The notes beneath the pieces are model-generated. The model searched no databases, was not told the DNA's origin, and worked only from the letters and a program-made list of their open reading frames with translations. This document shows positions 35,083 through 46,065 of a stretch of 64,000 nucleotides of DNA, piece after piece. Source of the DNA: Owenia fusiformis (taxonomy: Eukaryota; Annelida; Polychaeta; Sabellida; Oweniidae). The position numbers were made by a program, and so were the translations under genes. Each line of letters opens with the position of its first letter. Position 1 is the stretch's first letter. Location of the stretch: assembly GCA_903813345.2 (NCBI GenBank), contig CAIIXF020000010.1:26004425-26068424 (forward strand). Reading direction: 5' to 3'.

Positions 35083-36983
35083 GATTAAATTGTTTAAGAT
35101 GTATTCATGTAACAAAAAAATATGTCCATGTTGAAAATTACTTCTTAGGCTAGCAGACGTCAGTCCCATTGCACCATCATATAGTGTAATATCCAAACTA
35201 AATAACAACTTATAATTTGATCAGTCGGACAATATGCTCGAAAGGAATTGTACTCTATTTAACAATCAATAAAATGAGATTGTCTAAATAATTGTTAGTT
35301 AATGCCCTGACGCCATCTTTTAAAATGAAATTTTCTTGAACATTAACAGGCATGACATGGAATGATGAGAAAATATTTTTGTGACAATTTTTTTTATTTA
35401 AACTACCTCTCAACTCTATGCTTTGTTAAGTTGAAATCTATTTACACTAAGCACAATGTACAAACATTATCCTAAATCGGATACCTTCCATAAGACTTGG
35501 GGTCTCCAAAATGTACATTTTGTAAATGTTATAGTGTACCAAGAAGAATATCAGTGTACAACATAATTCAAGAATAAAATAGATTGTAAAGTATTAAGAT
35601 TAATAAATAAATGAATGACTTGATAAAGGCCTTGAAGATTATTACAATAAGTACTTCCATATCTACCAAACTGTATGATAGCATGCCCCCTTTCCTAGTT
35701 TACAAGACTAGATTAGATCTGCCAAATGACACTTTTGACATTTTTACATTATGTTACAACTAGCAATAGGCAACTCCATGGAGTAACAAATCCGAAAGAA
35801 CACTATATTCTTAAATCTGTATATGTCACAATTAAATATAATATTTACCATCTACTCTACCCTTAATTAAATTGCCAGATATTAAGACATACTGTACATT
35901 TGAAATTTGTCAGAATTTTGAATTTTCTGAGGCATAAGTAAGAAAAACAATACCATAATTGTGATCTACTCTAAAATTCCTGTAATTTGAATATAATATA
36001 GCCATGCTTTAAAAAAGGTCAGAAAATTATTGCGAAATCCCACATTATGCAGCCATTTTGAATTTTACAAGGCCAAAATCAGTAAACCGATACAATATTT
36101 GCAATTTGCTTTTAATTGCTTTTCACCTGAGTATAATAAAGCTATACGTACTTCAGAAAAATCTCACAATTTCCTGTTTTCCAGACCTGAGGGTGAAATA
36201 AAAAGGTGTGGTGAATATTCTGTTGACTGCCACTTCATGCACTTGTGAAATTCTCATCATTTGATATCCCCCAACCTTTTAGGCAGCAACTACCCAAGGC
36301 TTTGTTGTATTTTCCCAGAAAATAGGCTAGAAAATATTTTGAATCCCCCAAGTCCCTAAAAAAATGCAGGTACCAAATTAACTAAAGTTATTGTACATTA
36401 TCATTAATAGCATGAAACGTATTTGTCGAGGTCAGGATCATCTGTTCAGAAATGGTTGTTTTAAGAATGTACATGATTCAGTTATTCAAGACAAGACACA
36501 TGGATCAAAAGGTTCAGTGCTGTTTCAATATACAGTAAAACATATATTATAGACATGTAAATCCGAATGCCTCTCTAATCCTAACAACTCTCAAAGTGAA
36601 AACTTTTTTCTCGGTCCCAATTTTGGTATCTCAAACTGACACACATATTACTAATCTTGAAGTGGCATTTGCATTAGACAAGTTTTTCCATAAATTGACA
36701 GGTTTTGCTATAAATGGTTCAAGCATTTTTATCTCAACTGGTAACAGGGGTTCTGAATGTACTCCATGCGTATCCATGAATCCACTTTAACAGAGACCAT
36801 GATCAATTAAATAGAACCTTCATACAAAACAAGACAAAATGTAATTTTAAAGTAAATACATTTCAATATATAAGGGTAAATATTTCAGTAATACTCTTGC
36901 TTCAACATGTACTGATGGGCTACTATCAGACTATAGATTGAACAGATGCTATTAGACTTCACTGTGCACTGTACACTTTATAA
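35083..36983. other. Spacer and probable 3' UTR of the - strand gene
   Basis: AT-rich, short frames only, no recognised domain. The part nearest 36983 is presumably the 3' untranslated region of the convergent - strand gene, but no clear poly(A) signal is assigned. Confidence 0.4.
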
Positions 36984-37678
36984 CTATCTCGGTTTAGACA
37001 TAAGAGGTCTTAAAACTGACACCCCTGGTGCAGTCTGCTGTTGAGTTCCGGCTATTTGCACAATCCGATTTGGGATAAATATCAGTTTTGGGGCATCAGA
37101 TCCACCTTGAACTACATTGCCAATTGGCAAATTATGAACTTCTGATTTCAGTGCAATTCCTGCCAGTTTTGTAGCACGAATACTAAGGTTAGTGTACGTT
37201 GTGGACAGTTTTGCTTTGCCTGATATGAGACGCATCATTGAGCCAAGGGTGTGATGGCCAAGGGGTGTGCGGTGAAACCAAGTGACGTCATCAGCATACA
37301 CAACTTGGTTGTCCTGAGGTCTCTGCCAAAGAGCCTCAGTTCCATTATTCAGTTTGCTTATGTATTTTTTAAATGTTGCTACGGGGCAATTTGGTACACC
37401 AATAGGATATGCATACATTCTCCTATCTATTGCAGCGGTTTCACCATCTGTTACCAGAGCCTCATGCACATATTCCCGACCATATTCATCTTTAGAGACC
37501 TTGAAGGTTTCCCTGGTCATACTTCTGAGGTTCTCGTGCCCCCTACTACAGATGTAATACTGGATCTCGAACCATGTCTTGTACAAAAGGCCACTTGGCG
37601 TCTCCTCGTTGAAGACTCCACTTGAGTATAACTTTTGGATGTCCTTCTTGGATATAGGTGGCTTGTGTGAAACTGATG
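36984..37678 (-). CDS. BTB-tyrosine-recombinase-like gene, exon 2 (terminal)
   Basis: Second coding exon, residues 410-640. On the - strand the acceptor TACTGTTTTCCAG precedes CATCAGTTTCAC; with the T of exon 1 it reads SSVSHKPPISKKDIQKLYSS, GVFNEETPSGLLYKTWFEIQ, then GHENLR (456-461), TPLGHHTLGSMM, and YTNLSIRAT (571-579). This is the catalytic part of the Crypton-derived tyrosine-recombinase domain (DUF3504, as in KIAA1958, QRICH1, ZMYM2-4). In that family the pattern is GRENLR and YTNHS(I/L)RAT. Here the box-I Arg is His (457) and the box-II His is Leu (574), and no nucleophile Tyr follows in the expected place. Catalysis is therefore unlikely; DNA or protein binding is more plausible. Confidence 0.82.
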
Positions 37679-38598
37679 CTGGAAAACAGTAGAGTACAGT
37701 ACTTTAATTGTATTTATGTTTTAGACCGTAACACTAGTTTCATGAGTAATAAGAGGTGCTTTAAGACATTGAATTAAATGTAACTGAGGTTTTACAAAAC
37801 GAGGCTATATCATAATCATGTGACCTTGTTGATTCTTTGAACATTTGAACTATCATTTTCTTCTACACAATGTCTACAGTAATATTGAAATGTTCAGTGA
37901 GGGTTGATAGAAATAGCTCTTTTACTTTACTGAAAGCTCTAAGGAGTTGCAATTTATTTGTCGCGCCCTGCATAATGTTCATGTATATCAATACTTTATT
38001 GCAGAATGCCAAATGCTAAATATATATGAATATGAACACGTTCTTGACTTTTCATCTCTTTGCATCCATTTTGGGAAAAGGTGATGCTTTTGTTTCAAAA
38101 TTATTCAGTTTTTTAATATTATCCCATTGTATGTTGACGATGGTTTAATAAAAACATCAAAACATAAATGTAACAAGCAGTTGCTATTATTTTATCAAAA
38201 TTTGACCTGTTTACAGAAACAAAATGACAAACGTAAGTGGGTACATCAATTCAATTTGGAGTCTTGTGTTGTACATATCTTTTGATAGAGTCATTTAAAG
38301 AGAGATATATTACAAAGTTGTAAGTTACATATACAATTGACCTACCATAGTATTTTCACCATCTAAAATGTATATCTCCCAAAAGATCCATAATGCATTA
38401 TCATAAAAGTAGTTTTGACCAAATCTCAGAAATCTGACAATTTGTATTTAATTAATCTTTAAGTGGAATAATGAATCAGCGCTATTGCTCATAATTATTC
38501 TTGAAAATTTATATTGATGGTCTTTTGAAAAGCTGAATGAACTGCTTTAAGCATTCAGTATGTATGTTAATATAAATATTGAAATAGACCATACTTAC
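37679..38598 (-). other. Intron of the BTB-recombinase-like gene
   Basis: 920-bp phase-1 intron: on the - strand donor ACTTT/GTAAGT after 38599, acceptor TTTTCCAG before 37678. It falls inside the recombinase-like domain, between its core-binding and catalytic halves. Confidence 0.8.
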
Positions 38599-39826
38599 AA
38601 AGTCCCTGTTTCTTGTTTTTGGCCAGTATTCCATTGAAGACATCCCGGAATCTAAGGAACTCTGGGTCACGATTTATATCAATCTGTTTCTTCATCAAGT
38701 GTTTTCCAAGTCCATATTTCATTGATATCAAAGATGATCTCTTGTATGGACCACCTTGCTGTGTTTTCAGTCCAGCAAAAAATTTACACATCAATTGATT
38801 CAGCTTAGCTTTCGAGAAGTCTTCAAAGTTTTCAGTGCTACAATATTTACGAAATGTTTCTATAGAACGCTTCATTGTTCTTTGCGTGCTACGACTTTTC
38901 TTTTCAGTTCCAACCTTTTCCTTTATTAAATCATCTAAATAACTGTCAGTTACAGAAGAGAATTGAGATGAACCTTCTGCTGCTGAATCTGACAAAGTAT
39001 CATTTACATCAGATGTCTCATAATCAATTTGTTCATAATCTGGATCAATAACATCATCATCAAATTGTTCATAATCAAGGATATCATTTGCTTCATTGGA
39101 GTCATCATAAGTTTCAGCTTCCATTGTCGACATTAATTCTTCAAATTCATCGTGTTCTGGTTCAGGTTCAGTTTTAATAGCAGAAGGTGGGATAAGATCA
39201 TCATTGAATTCGTCCCCCATGTCACATGTGACTTCAGGAGTATCAGTGCCTGCTGAATCTGATTGTGAACCAACCAAATCAACACTCACCACAGAGGATG
39301 TCTCTCTTTGGTCTTGAAATTGCAATCCTGTTGAAGCCTCTTGAGTTGATGTGCTTTGGGCATGGGAACCACAAGTCATATCTTTCTTCTGCAAACATCT
39401 CTTTGAAAGTTTTTTAGAATCAGCTTGTTCAGCTTTAATTGCTTCTTGTTCCTCAGTGACAGATGAGATTACTCTTTCTAGAGGTTTCATCCGGAGTGAT
39501 TTTGCTATTCGTAGATACTCCTCTATTTCTGATGCTTTTATAGTGATGACCCTGCCATACATGAAGTCAATCACTTTCTTCATATATGGGACAGATATGT
39601 CCATTTCCTTTAGGCTTATTGTCACTTGAGAGTTTAGCTTTGCTTCAGAGCAGATGCCTTTGAACATGGCACTTGAAGCTGCAATTACAAGCTTATGTAC
39701 TTGGATTGTGACACCATTAGGAAGTTGCAAGGATACATCACACAGTTCATGGTTTTCCTGCATATCAGAGATACAACTCTGAAAACGTTTATTTTGTACC
39801 AAATGGATTACTTCCATTTCATCCAT
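38599..39826 (-). CDS. BTB-tyrosine-recombinase-like gene, exon 1
   Basis: First coding exon of a 640-residue protein. ATG at 39826 is supported by an in-frame TGA at 39871-39869 in the same exon and by a probable 3' splice site (CTTTCAG) placing the exon start at 39913. BTB domain at residues ~5-118 (NKRFQSCISDMQENHELCDV, VHKLVIAASSAMFKGICSE, VIDFMYGRVITI), closely parallel to gene B. Sumoylation-type motifs IKAE (130-133) and IKTE (217-220); the second sits in IKTEPEPEHDEFEELMSTME, alignable with VKTEPEDQFEKLVSELE of gene B. An acidic region (245-275) follows, then from ~313 the core-binding half of a Crypton-type recombinase domain (RSTQRTMKRSIETFRKYC, KLNQLMCKFFAGLKTQQGGP, YKRSSLISMKYGLGKHL, DPEFLRFRDVFNGIL). 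It lies convergent to gene B. Probably a nuclear regulator made from a host BTB module and a captured transposase. Confidence 0.88.
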
Positions 39827-40653
39827 GGTATCTTCATTTGTAGGGAATAAACACTTTACTTGACCAATTCAACCAGTTGTCACCTTAAACACCAAGCAAC
39901 ATTGTCTGGTGATCTGAAAGTACATAATAATACTTTAGCTATTAGCATGACAGGGAAAATGCATGATGGAATAATAAAACAAGAGGTTGATGAAATGTGA
40001 GCAAATAGCTAGATGTTTTCATAATTTCCGAAAGATGTGATCTAGTTTCTAGATATTTTCATATGTGAATGTCTGTAACAACATCCTAAACAGTGAACAT
40101 GATCTTATTGACATGTGGATTGTGATTTCACATTAAAATTGTGATCCTGTAAGAGTAAATGAACTTTAAAGGTTTTTCAGCATTTTGTCAATGGGCATTT
40201 AGCCCGACCTTTTTTTAGACAACCAGAAAATCATTAGAATTTGAACCAGAACAACGGCAACGCCAAAGCATAGCGAATCCCACCAAACAGAAATGGCTGG
40301 CATTTTTACAAACTAAATATATAGCAAATATCATAAAATAACACACATAAGAAAGGCAACCATTTTCAAAATGGTTGCTCACTAGCCAAGTTGTCATCAG
40401 AAGAAGCAATATGCTTTTAAGTAGCCACATGTAAAATTTTAAAAAATCGCACACACGTGCATTGTAAATCGTGGCCATTTTTTAAAAATACTACCCAAAA
40501 TGTCATCAGACAGTTTGCAATCCTTACGACTACGAGTATTCACATATCAAATATGAACAAAATCGCTCTATTACTTTTTGAGTTATAATAAAAAATGTAA
40601 AATAAAACACATCAAAATGGTGGCTATTTTTCGAAATGGCAGACTAAATGGGC

Positions 40654-40680
40654 GACTACTCCCTAAAGTAGGGAGTAGTC
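40654..40680. repeat. 27-bp perfect hairpin
   Basis: GACTACTCCCTA and its exact complement around AAG. No flanking direct repeat. Lies upstream of the - strand BTB-recombinase gene. Function unknown. Confidence 0.6.
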
Positions 40681-40744
40681 TTTCGATACCAGCCTGTGAT
40701 ATTTGAAAAATCAAACAAAACCTGAAAAGCACACTTGTGTAATT

Positions 40745-40777
40745 CAGAGACATATAAAACTGTTTTATATGTCTCTG
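40745..40777. mobile_element. 33-bp perfect palindrome with flanking direct repeat
   Basis: Sixteen-base arms (CAGAGACATATAAAAC and its complement) around a single T. TGTAATT lies directly on each side (40738-40744, 40778-40784). The direct repeat extends to nine bases (TGTGTAATT) if the palindrome's final TG is counted. The structure looks like a tiny insertion with target duplication. A related palindrome is at 18401. Confidence 0.6.
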
Positions 40778-41115
40778 TGTAATTACACTAATTAAGCATC
40801 GGCATTTACAGTTAAGAAAATATTTACATTATGATAATCTATTTTTGTCTGCATGCTTAGCATAACGGTCTATGTCTTATAAAATAGAATATCGGTCTGT
40901 GTCTTATAAAATGTATAAAAATATGAATCAAATAGCCTATTTGCATTTTTGACCCCTTGTGATAAAAGACATTTTTCTACCCGGAAGCCGGAAGTTTTTT
41001 CAGTAAATGGTATTTTATAAGAATCAAAACATATGCACCTCCTTAAATATTGCTTCAAATGTTGCTGCGCTATAGTTTGCTATGGATCCTTCATATTAGG
41101 AAGTCATATGGACTA

Positions 41116-41139
41116 CATGGGCTTTCAACTAAGCCCATG
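41116..41139. repeat. 24-bp palindrome (CATGGGCTT family)
   Basis: CATGGGCTT TCAACT AAGCCCATG. Its first 15 bases are identical to those of the 33-bp palindrome at 46223. No clear direct repeat flanks this copy. Confidence 0.6.
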
Positions 41140-41557
41140 GTTATAGAGTAGGCTAACATCCTTTTCGTTATCCCGTGCCAGGACTATAGTCCTGGACCGA
41201 GCGCAATCTTTTGCCTGTACGATTACAAATTGGGAGAATTATTTACGCCCCTTATACTTAAGATACCTACTTCAATAGATTCCTTGGTATTTTAGCATTC
41301 TTTTCGTGTAGTTGAATCCACAATTGTCTGGGTATATCGGCAGAACGGGAACATTTTTCTTTTTCATTGAGAGAGATTCCATCACTTTCCAAGATGGCGG
41401 TTGGATTTAAAAGGGGATTCCCCGTTTGACTGGCCCAGAAGTGGCTCGGAAGTACCAATAAATGGAGGAATTTGACGGTTGAAATAAGTTAAATATCACG
41501 ATCAAAAACGAAAATTTCTACGTTCTGCCGATAAACCCAGACAATTGTGGATTCAAC

Positions 41558-42475
41558 TAGTGTTGTCGCGATTAATTGATACATCGCGATATACATCGCC
41601 AAAGCTGATTTGGGCGATGCATCGATGTCTGAAACAAAACATTGATGTTTTTAAAAAAATTTAATTTGCTAAAAATCACCCTTTCTTATCTTATTTTGAC
41701 GCGAATCGCTTACCTTTCTTATCTCTTATTTCATTTTCAAATGTTTTCTGATATTCTTTCGCTTTAAAACTGTTTTAACTAGTCGAAATGAACCATTAAT
41801 CTAAAAGAATTTACTTTCATTTCACCGTTACTAGAAGTTCCGGGATGTACCAGCATACTCTTTTTAATTTGTTCTGTTCGTTATTTTAGTGCATTAGCGC
41901 TCGGTATTTCAGTGCACTTTTCTTGGACCTTTTCTCGATGTACATCGCGATGTGCATCGATGTTTACTACTGAAAATTGCCAATGCATCGATGTACGATT
42001 ATGGCACACAGGCCTGTCAACTTGGGAACACCTAACATGAGTGACTTGGAAATGTTGAACACCTCCCCTCAAAATGTGGACACCTTGGTCCAAATCTGGA
42101 AACCTTGATCCAAATTTTGAACACCTTGGTTTAAATTTTATTACATTTTGCCAAATTTTGAACACCTCAGAGGGGGGGGGTAGGTACGAAAAATTTCGAA
42201 CGGAATGCGTGACATATACGTAATTCGCGTGAAAAGTCCGAACGAAATGCGTACATTTTTTCCGGCGTTCGTATTTTTGCTGTGTAGACGATCTTTTTTA
42301 GAAATTTTTCTACAGAAATATTTTTGCTTGACAATTACCAGGTAAAATGCGTATTTGCGTGACATTTTCTGTCACGCAAAAATAACTGGCGTGACTTCAA
42401 ATTCTTCTGCAAATGCGTGACAAATACGCAAATTGCGGGACAGTTGACAGGCCTGGGCACATCGCGATAACACTA
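41558..42475. mobile_element. hAT-type non-autonomous element, nested
   Basis: Ends TAGTGTTGTCGCGAT / ATCGCGATAACACTA with the 8-bp duplication GATTCAAC (41550-41557, 42476-42483). Subterminal CATCGATG/CATCGCGAT repeats. The terminal motif and 8-bp duplication are those of hAT elements. No transposase inside. Carries the further insertion 42009-42455. Confidence 0.85.
42009..42455 (-). mobile_element. CAGGCCTGTCAACT short transposon, copy 2 (inside the hAT element)
   Basis: Inverted relative to the copy at 21906-22400 and flanked by GGCACA on both sides (42003-42008, 42456-42461). Same internal AAGGTGTTCAAAATTTGG-type units and G-run. The frames 41881-42165 and 42141-42365 arise from it. Confidence 0.87.
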
Positions 42476-42847
42476 GATTCAACAAAGAATGCTAAAATAC
42501 CAAAGAATCTATTGAAGTAGGTATCTTAAGTGTAAGGGGTGTAGATAATTCTACCAAGTTGTAATCGTACAGGCAAAAGATTGCGCTAGGTCCAGGACTA
42601 TAGTCCTGGCATTAGACTATATCCTCTAGTCTGAAATTTTTTTGAAATTTGTAATGAAAATATTCAGACTATAGCCCACATATGTTAAAATTTGGGATTG
42701 AAAATTATTTGTTTACATAGGAAGTGCCATTCAAAATGGCTGACTGGGTAAATTAATTTGCATATTTGTTACTTCCCCTAGCTTTATTTCCATTTGACAA
42801 TATGCTGTGTTACTTTTTATAGCATTTGATTGTACCTTACTACTTAA

Positions 42848-44856
42848 GGTGCTATGGAAGTTAACAGGAAATGACAAAACAGGAAGTGACAACATTTTTT
42901 GACACTTTTTGAACAAAGATAACAGAGTTCTGTTTTGACCTCCAGTCAATTCAACTTGTTCCAAATACCATTTACAGGTCCAGGATCACAATGTTCATGG
43001 TCAGAATGACCCTTAACATGATGAAATAACATAATAATTTTTCAGAAAATGTGCCTAATATATTGCTCTAAATGATACAATCTTTGAAAATTTAATATCA
43101 TTTATAGAAAAAGAAAAAAATGATTTGAAAAGCGATCTATTTTCCTTTTCATGACCGCCATTTTTGTTTCAGACAATATTCTAAATTTTCAAAGATTGTA
43201 TCATTTAAAGAATTATATTGGGCACATTTTCTGAAAAATTCAAAAGATTCTGTTCAATGACCTTCCCTTAGCTCCTACTTTTATCTTTTTTCAGTCACAC
43301 TTTCAAAGGGCTGAAAAGGATATTTCATCATGTTTAGGGTCATTCTGACCATGCACATTGTGATCCTCCTGGTCATGTAAATGATATGTGGAAATAGTTA
43401 AGGTAACTTATAACTTAATCAAAAAATCCAAGATGGCCGAAACCAGGAAGCACATGGCATTTGAGTATAATCTGACCATCAAAATTAACTGTCTTTTGGT
43501 TGGATTTTCTCTCAATTTTTTAGTTCCACTTATCATTTAAATAACCAGGGGGTCATTAATAGAACTTTCGCAAAGTTTACGAATTCGTAATTCGTAACTT
43601 TATGAAATTCGTAAATATTTAAAAAGTTACGAATGATTTACGAATTCATAAAGTTACGAATCTGCCATTAACAGAACACTTTCGTAAGTCATTCATAAGT
43701 TTTATCGTTCGTAAATGAATTTCAAATTGTGACGTCATCTTATATCATTATTTAGCACAAATAAAAATATGATGTCATTTGATATCATTGCGCGCTGTGA
43801 TCAAACCTGTCTCCGCGATTTCAAAGAGTTCCACCTCAGGAACATATTTGCTTATCATGTAAGAATAGGTAGATATTTTAGCTCGAAACTCAGCATGCAT
43901 ATAGAGAACAATTTCTTTTTGCCAACCTGTATACCTTACATAAGAATTGGATGAGAAATGTGCCATTCGCAAAGTTATGAAAGGGTCTGAGGTGCTATTA
44001 AAGTTACGAATGAAAGCATACGTGACGTCATTTTTTCGTAACTTTGCGAATCGTTCGTAACTTTACGAAAGTTCTGTTAATGCACATTTACCAAATTCGT
44101 AAAATTAACAATTGACTTGCGAATTCGTAACTTTACGAAAGTTCTGTTAATGACCCCCAGGCTCACTGTGGTAATGCAAATAGAAACAGTAAACATTTTG
44201 GAATGGGAATTTGAGTCCTCTGAAAATGTGACAGAAAAATTGACAAAAAGAGTAGCACGGTAAAGGTCCCTGAACATTTTTTTCTAATTTCTCTGAAACA
44301 TCCCTTTAAATATAGCCCAAAATGGAAGGAGCTTTAGAATTTTGAAATCTTTCATACAAATTAAAAAAAATAGAAAAAAACAATTTGAGAAGTGTACTTT
44401 TTTCCTTATTTTGATCCCAATTTTTTTATCAGGTAATTTTTCAAATTTCCGTTGCTCCTTCGTTTTTGATATATGTTTTAAGTATATTTTCTGAAATGTT
44501 CAGATATTTTGAATCAGCGGTTTTTCACGGGCTACTCCCAGAAAAAAATCTTCTCAAATTCTTTTAACAGCACTTTTTTTCTCAAGCTAAAGTTTTTTGT
44601 TGTTCTTTGATGTCTTTGTAATGATTACAGTGCACAAGCATATGTGAAATAATAAAAACGACTTCTCAGGAAGAGTTTGAAAATTTCAAGATTGTGACAT
44701 TTTCAATTTTTTTTGAAAATCGATTAAGTTAACAGTCACCTTAAATTGACTGGAGGTCAAACCAGAACTCTGTTATCTTTGTTCAAAAAATGTCTAAAAA
44801 TGCAAAAAATTTTGTCACTTCCTGTTTTGTCATTTCCTGTTAACTTCCATAGCACC
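42848..44856. mobile_element. TTAA-flanked transposon, 2.0 kb, nested
   Basis: Inverted ends GGTGCTATGGAAGTTAACAG / CTGTTAACTTCCATAGCACC with TTAA on both sides (42844-42847, 44857-44860). Inverted repeats of ~110 bp (to about 42960 and from about 44740), plus a second internal fold-back (about 42975-43383). TTAA targets are used by piggyBac and Kolobok elements; which one is not clear. No transposase seen. Confidence 0.8.
43550..44155. mobile_element. Palindromic GGTCATTAA element inside the TTAA element
   Basis: Ends GGGTCATTAATAGAACTTTCG-like (left) and AAAGTTCTGTTAATGACCC (right), with repeated AAGTTACGAATTCGTAA motifs in both arms. CCAGG at 43545-43549 and 44156-44160 may be the target duplication, but the G/C runs make the exact edges uncertain. 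Confidence 0.65.
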
Positions 44857-44869
44857 TTAATTGTTATAA

Positions 44870-45404
44870 CACTGGTGATCCACTCGATTACGCTGGTTAC
44901 CAAAACGAACCGTTTTGGTAACAAAATGTCGGAACCTCGAAGGTACGATTTTTCTTTTTTCCTTATATCACGCGTTGTAGGCAGAATCACCACGACGTTT
45001 TTTCTCACAAACGTATATCAGTATCATATGTTATAGAAAAATGTACATGTTTGCGAAAAATAGCTCAGAAGACAACAGAATCGTCGATTTAATTCGTCAC
45101 TTAAGTTACATAAATGGTTTGGGTTAAAAGTGCAGATCTTAACCGTTTTTCAAAAAACCGTTTATGTAACTTAAGTGAGTAATTAAATCGACGATTCTGT
45201 TGTCTTCTGAACTATTTGTTCGCAAATATGTACATTTTCTTAAGCATATGATACTGATACACTTTTGTGTTAAAAATGTCTTGGGAATTCTGCCTACAAC
45301 GTGTGAAATAAGGAAAAAAGAAAAATCGTACCTTCGATGTTCCGACATTTTGTTACCAAAACAGTTCGTTTTGGTAACCAGCGTAATCGAGTGGATCACC
45401 AGTG
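44870..45404. mobile_element. Fold-back MITE, 535 bp, 5-bp target duplication
   Basis: Ends CACTGGTGATCCACTCGATT and its complement, flanked by TATAA on both sides (44865-44869, 45405-45409). Almost the whole element is one long inverted repeat around a ~35-bp centre near 45120-45155. The mirrored frames on both strands (e.g. 44746-45036 and 45139-45399) are a result of this. Confidence 0.88.
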
Positions 45405-46065
45405 TATAAGCGGCTTATTTTTGGGAAGTGAAGTTTCCTAAAATTGATAATAGTTTGCAGGAAATTTCCTGTTTTTTCCCACAGGAGGGACATAATGATC
45501 AATAGACTGAATTCTCAGGATATTCAGTCTATTGGATATAGACTAGTCCTGGCACGGGATAACCTTTTCGGCTTTTGAACTTCACTTTGCAAATGTATTT
45601 CATAATTTTCTATCACTCATGTAAGACTTAACTTTTGTATATCAAACCACAAACTTACTTGTATTAGATCTACAGACTATAGTACGTCTTATTATCAATA
45701 TAACGTATAAATTTACATGAAATGCGTTCAAAATATCACCGATAATTTTTGAAAATCTTTTTCGGCCGGATTACGCAGATATCTAATTTGTAGTACGTTT
45801 TCGTTCAGTGCGCACAAAACGAACCAGAGCTCATGCCCGATTCCAGGTTCATTCCTGAGACCAGGGAATAGTGAAACCGGGTTTTTTGCCTCTCAGATGT
45901 GCTCAGAATGTATCGGTGAGGGGTAGACATTTCATCTACAACGATCTGCAAAACATCAAAAGGCTAATACACCCCTAATTTATCGCATCCTACGACCAAT
46001 CTAAAGTGGTCGTAGAATTCGATAACCCCTAATAACCCGTCTGGCCCAGTTATCTACTCGACGTC

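Larger units (their letters stand above)
42612..45546. mobile_element. Second nested transposon (8-bp target duplication)
   Basis: Ends TTAGACTATATCC / GGATATAGACTAG with TCCTGGCA on both sides (42604-42611, 45547-45554). It is inserted in the right end of the outer element. Its own unique sequence includes 42612-42843 and 45410-45546. Two further elements lie inside it. Confidence 0.75.
41168..45562. mobile_element. Outer fold-back transposon of a nested cluster (8-bp target duplication)
   Basis: Inverted ends TTATCCCGTGCCAGGACT / AG(T)CCTGGCACGGGATAA with CCTTTTCG on both sides (41160-41167, 45563-45570). Its own sequence is 41168-41557, 42484-42611 and 45555-45562; the rest is younger insertions. 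Its arms (41168-41343 versus 41524-41549 and 42476-42611) are inverted copies. Removing the insertions rejoins a right end that mirrors the left end. A partial second copy starts at 47930. Non-autonomous, superfamily not assigned. Confidence 0.8.

Noticed and set aside
44746-45409. Four mirrored frames of 69-96 codons
   Set aside because: They are the same sequence read from the two arms of the fold-back element 44870-45404 and its flanking inverted repeat.
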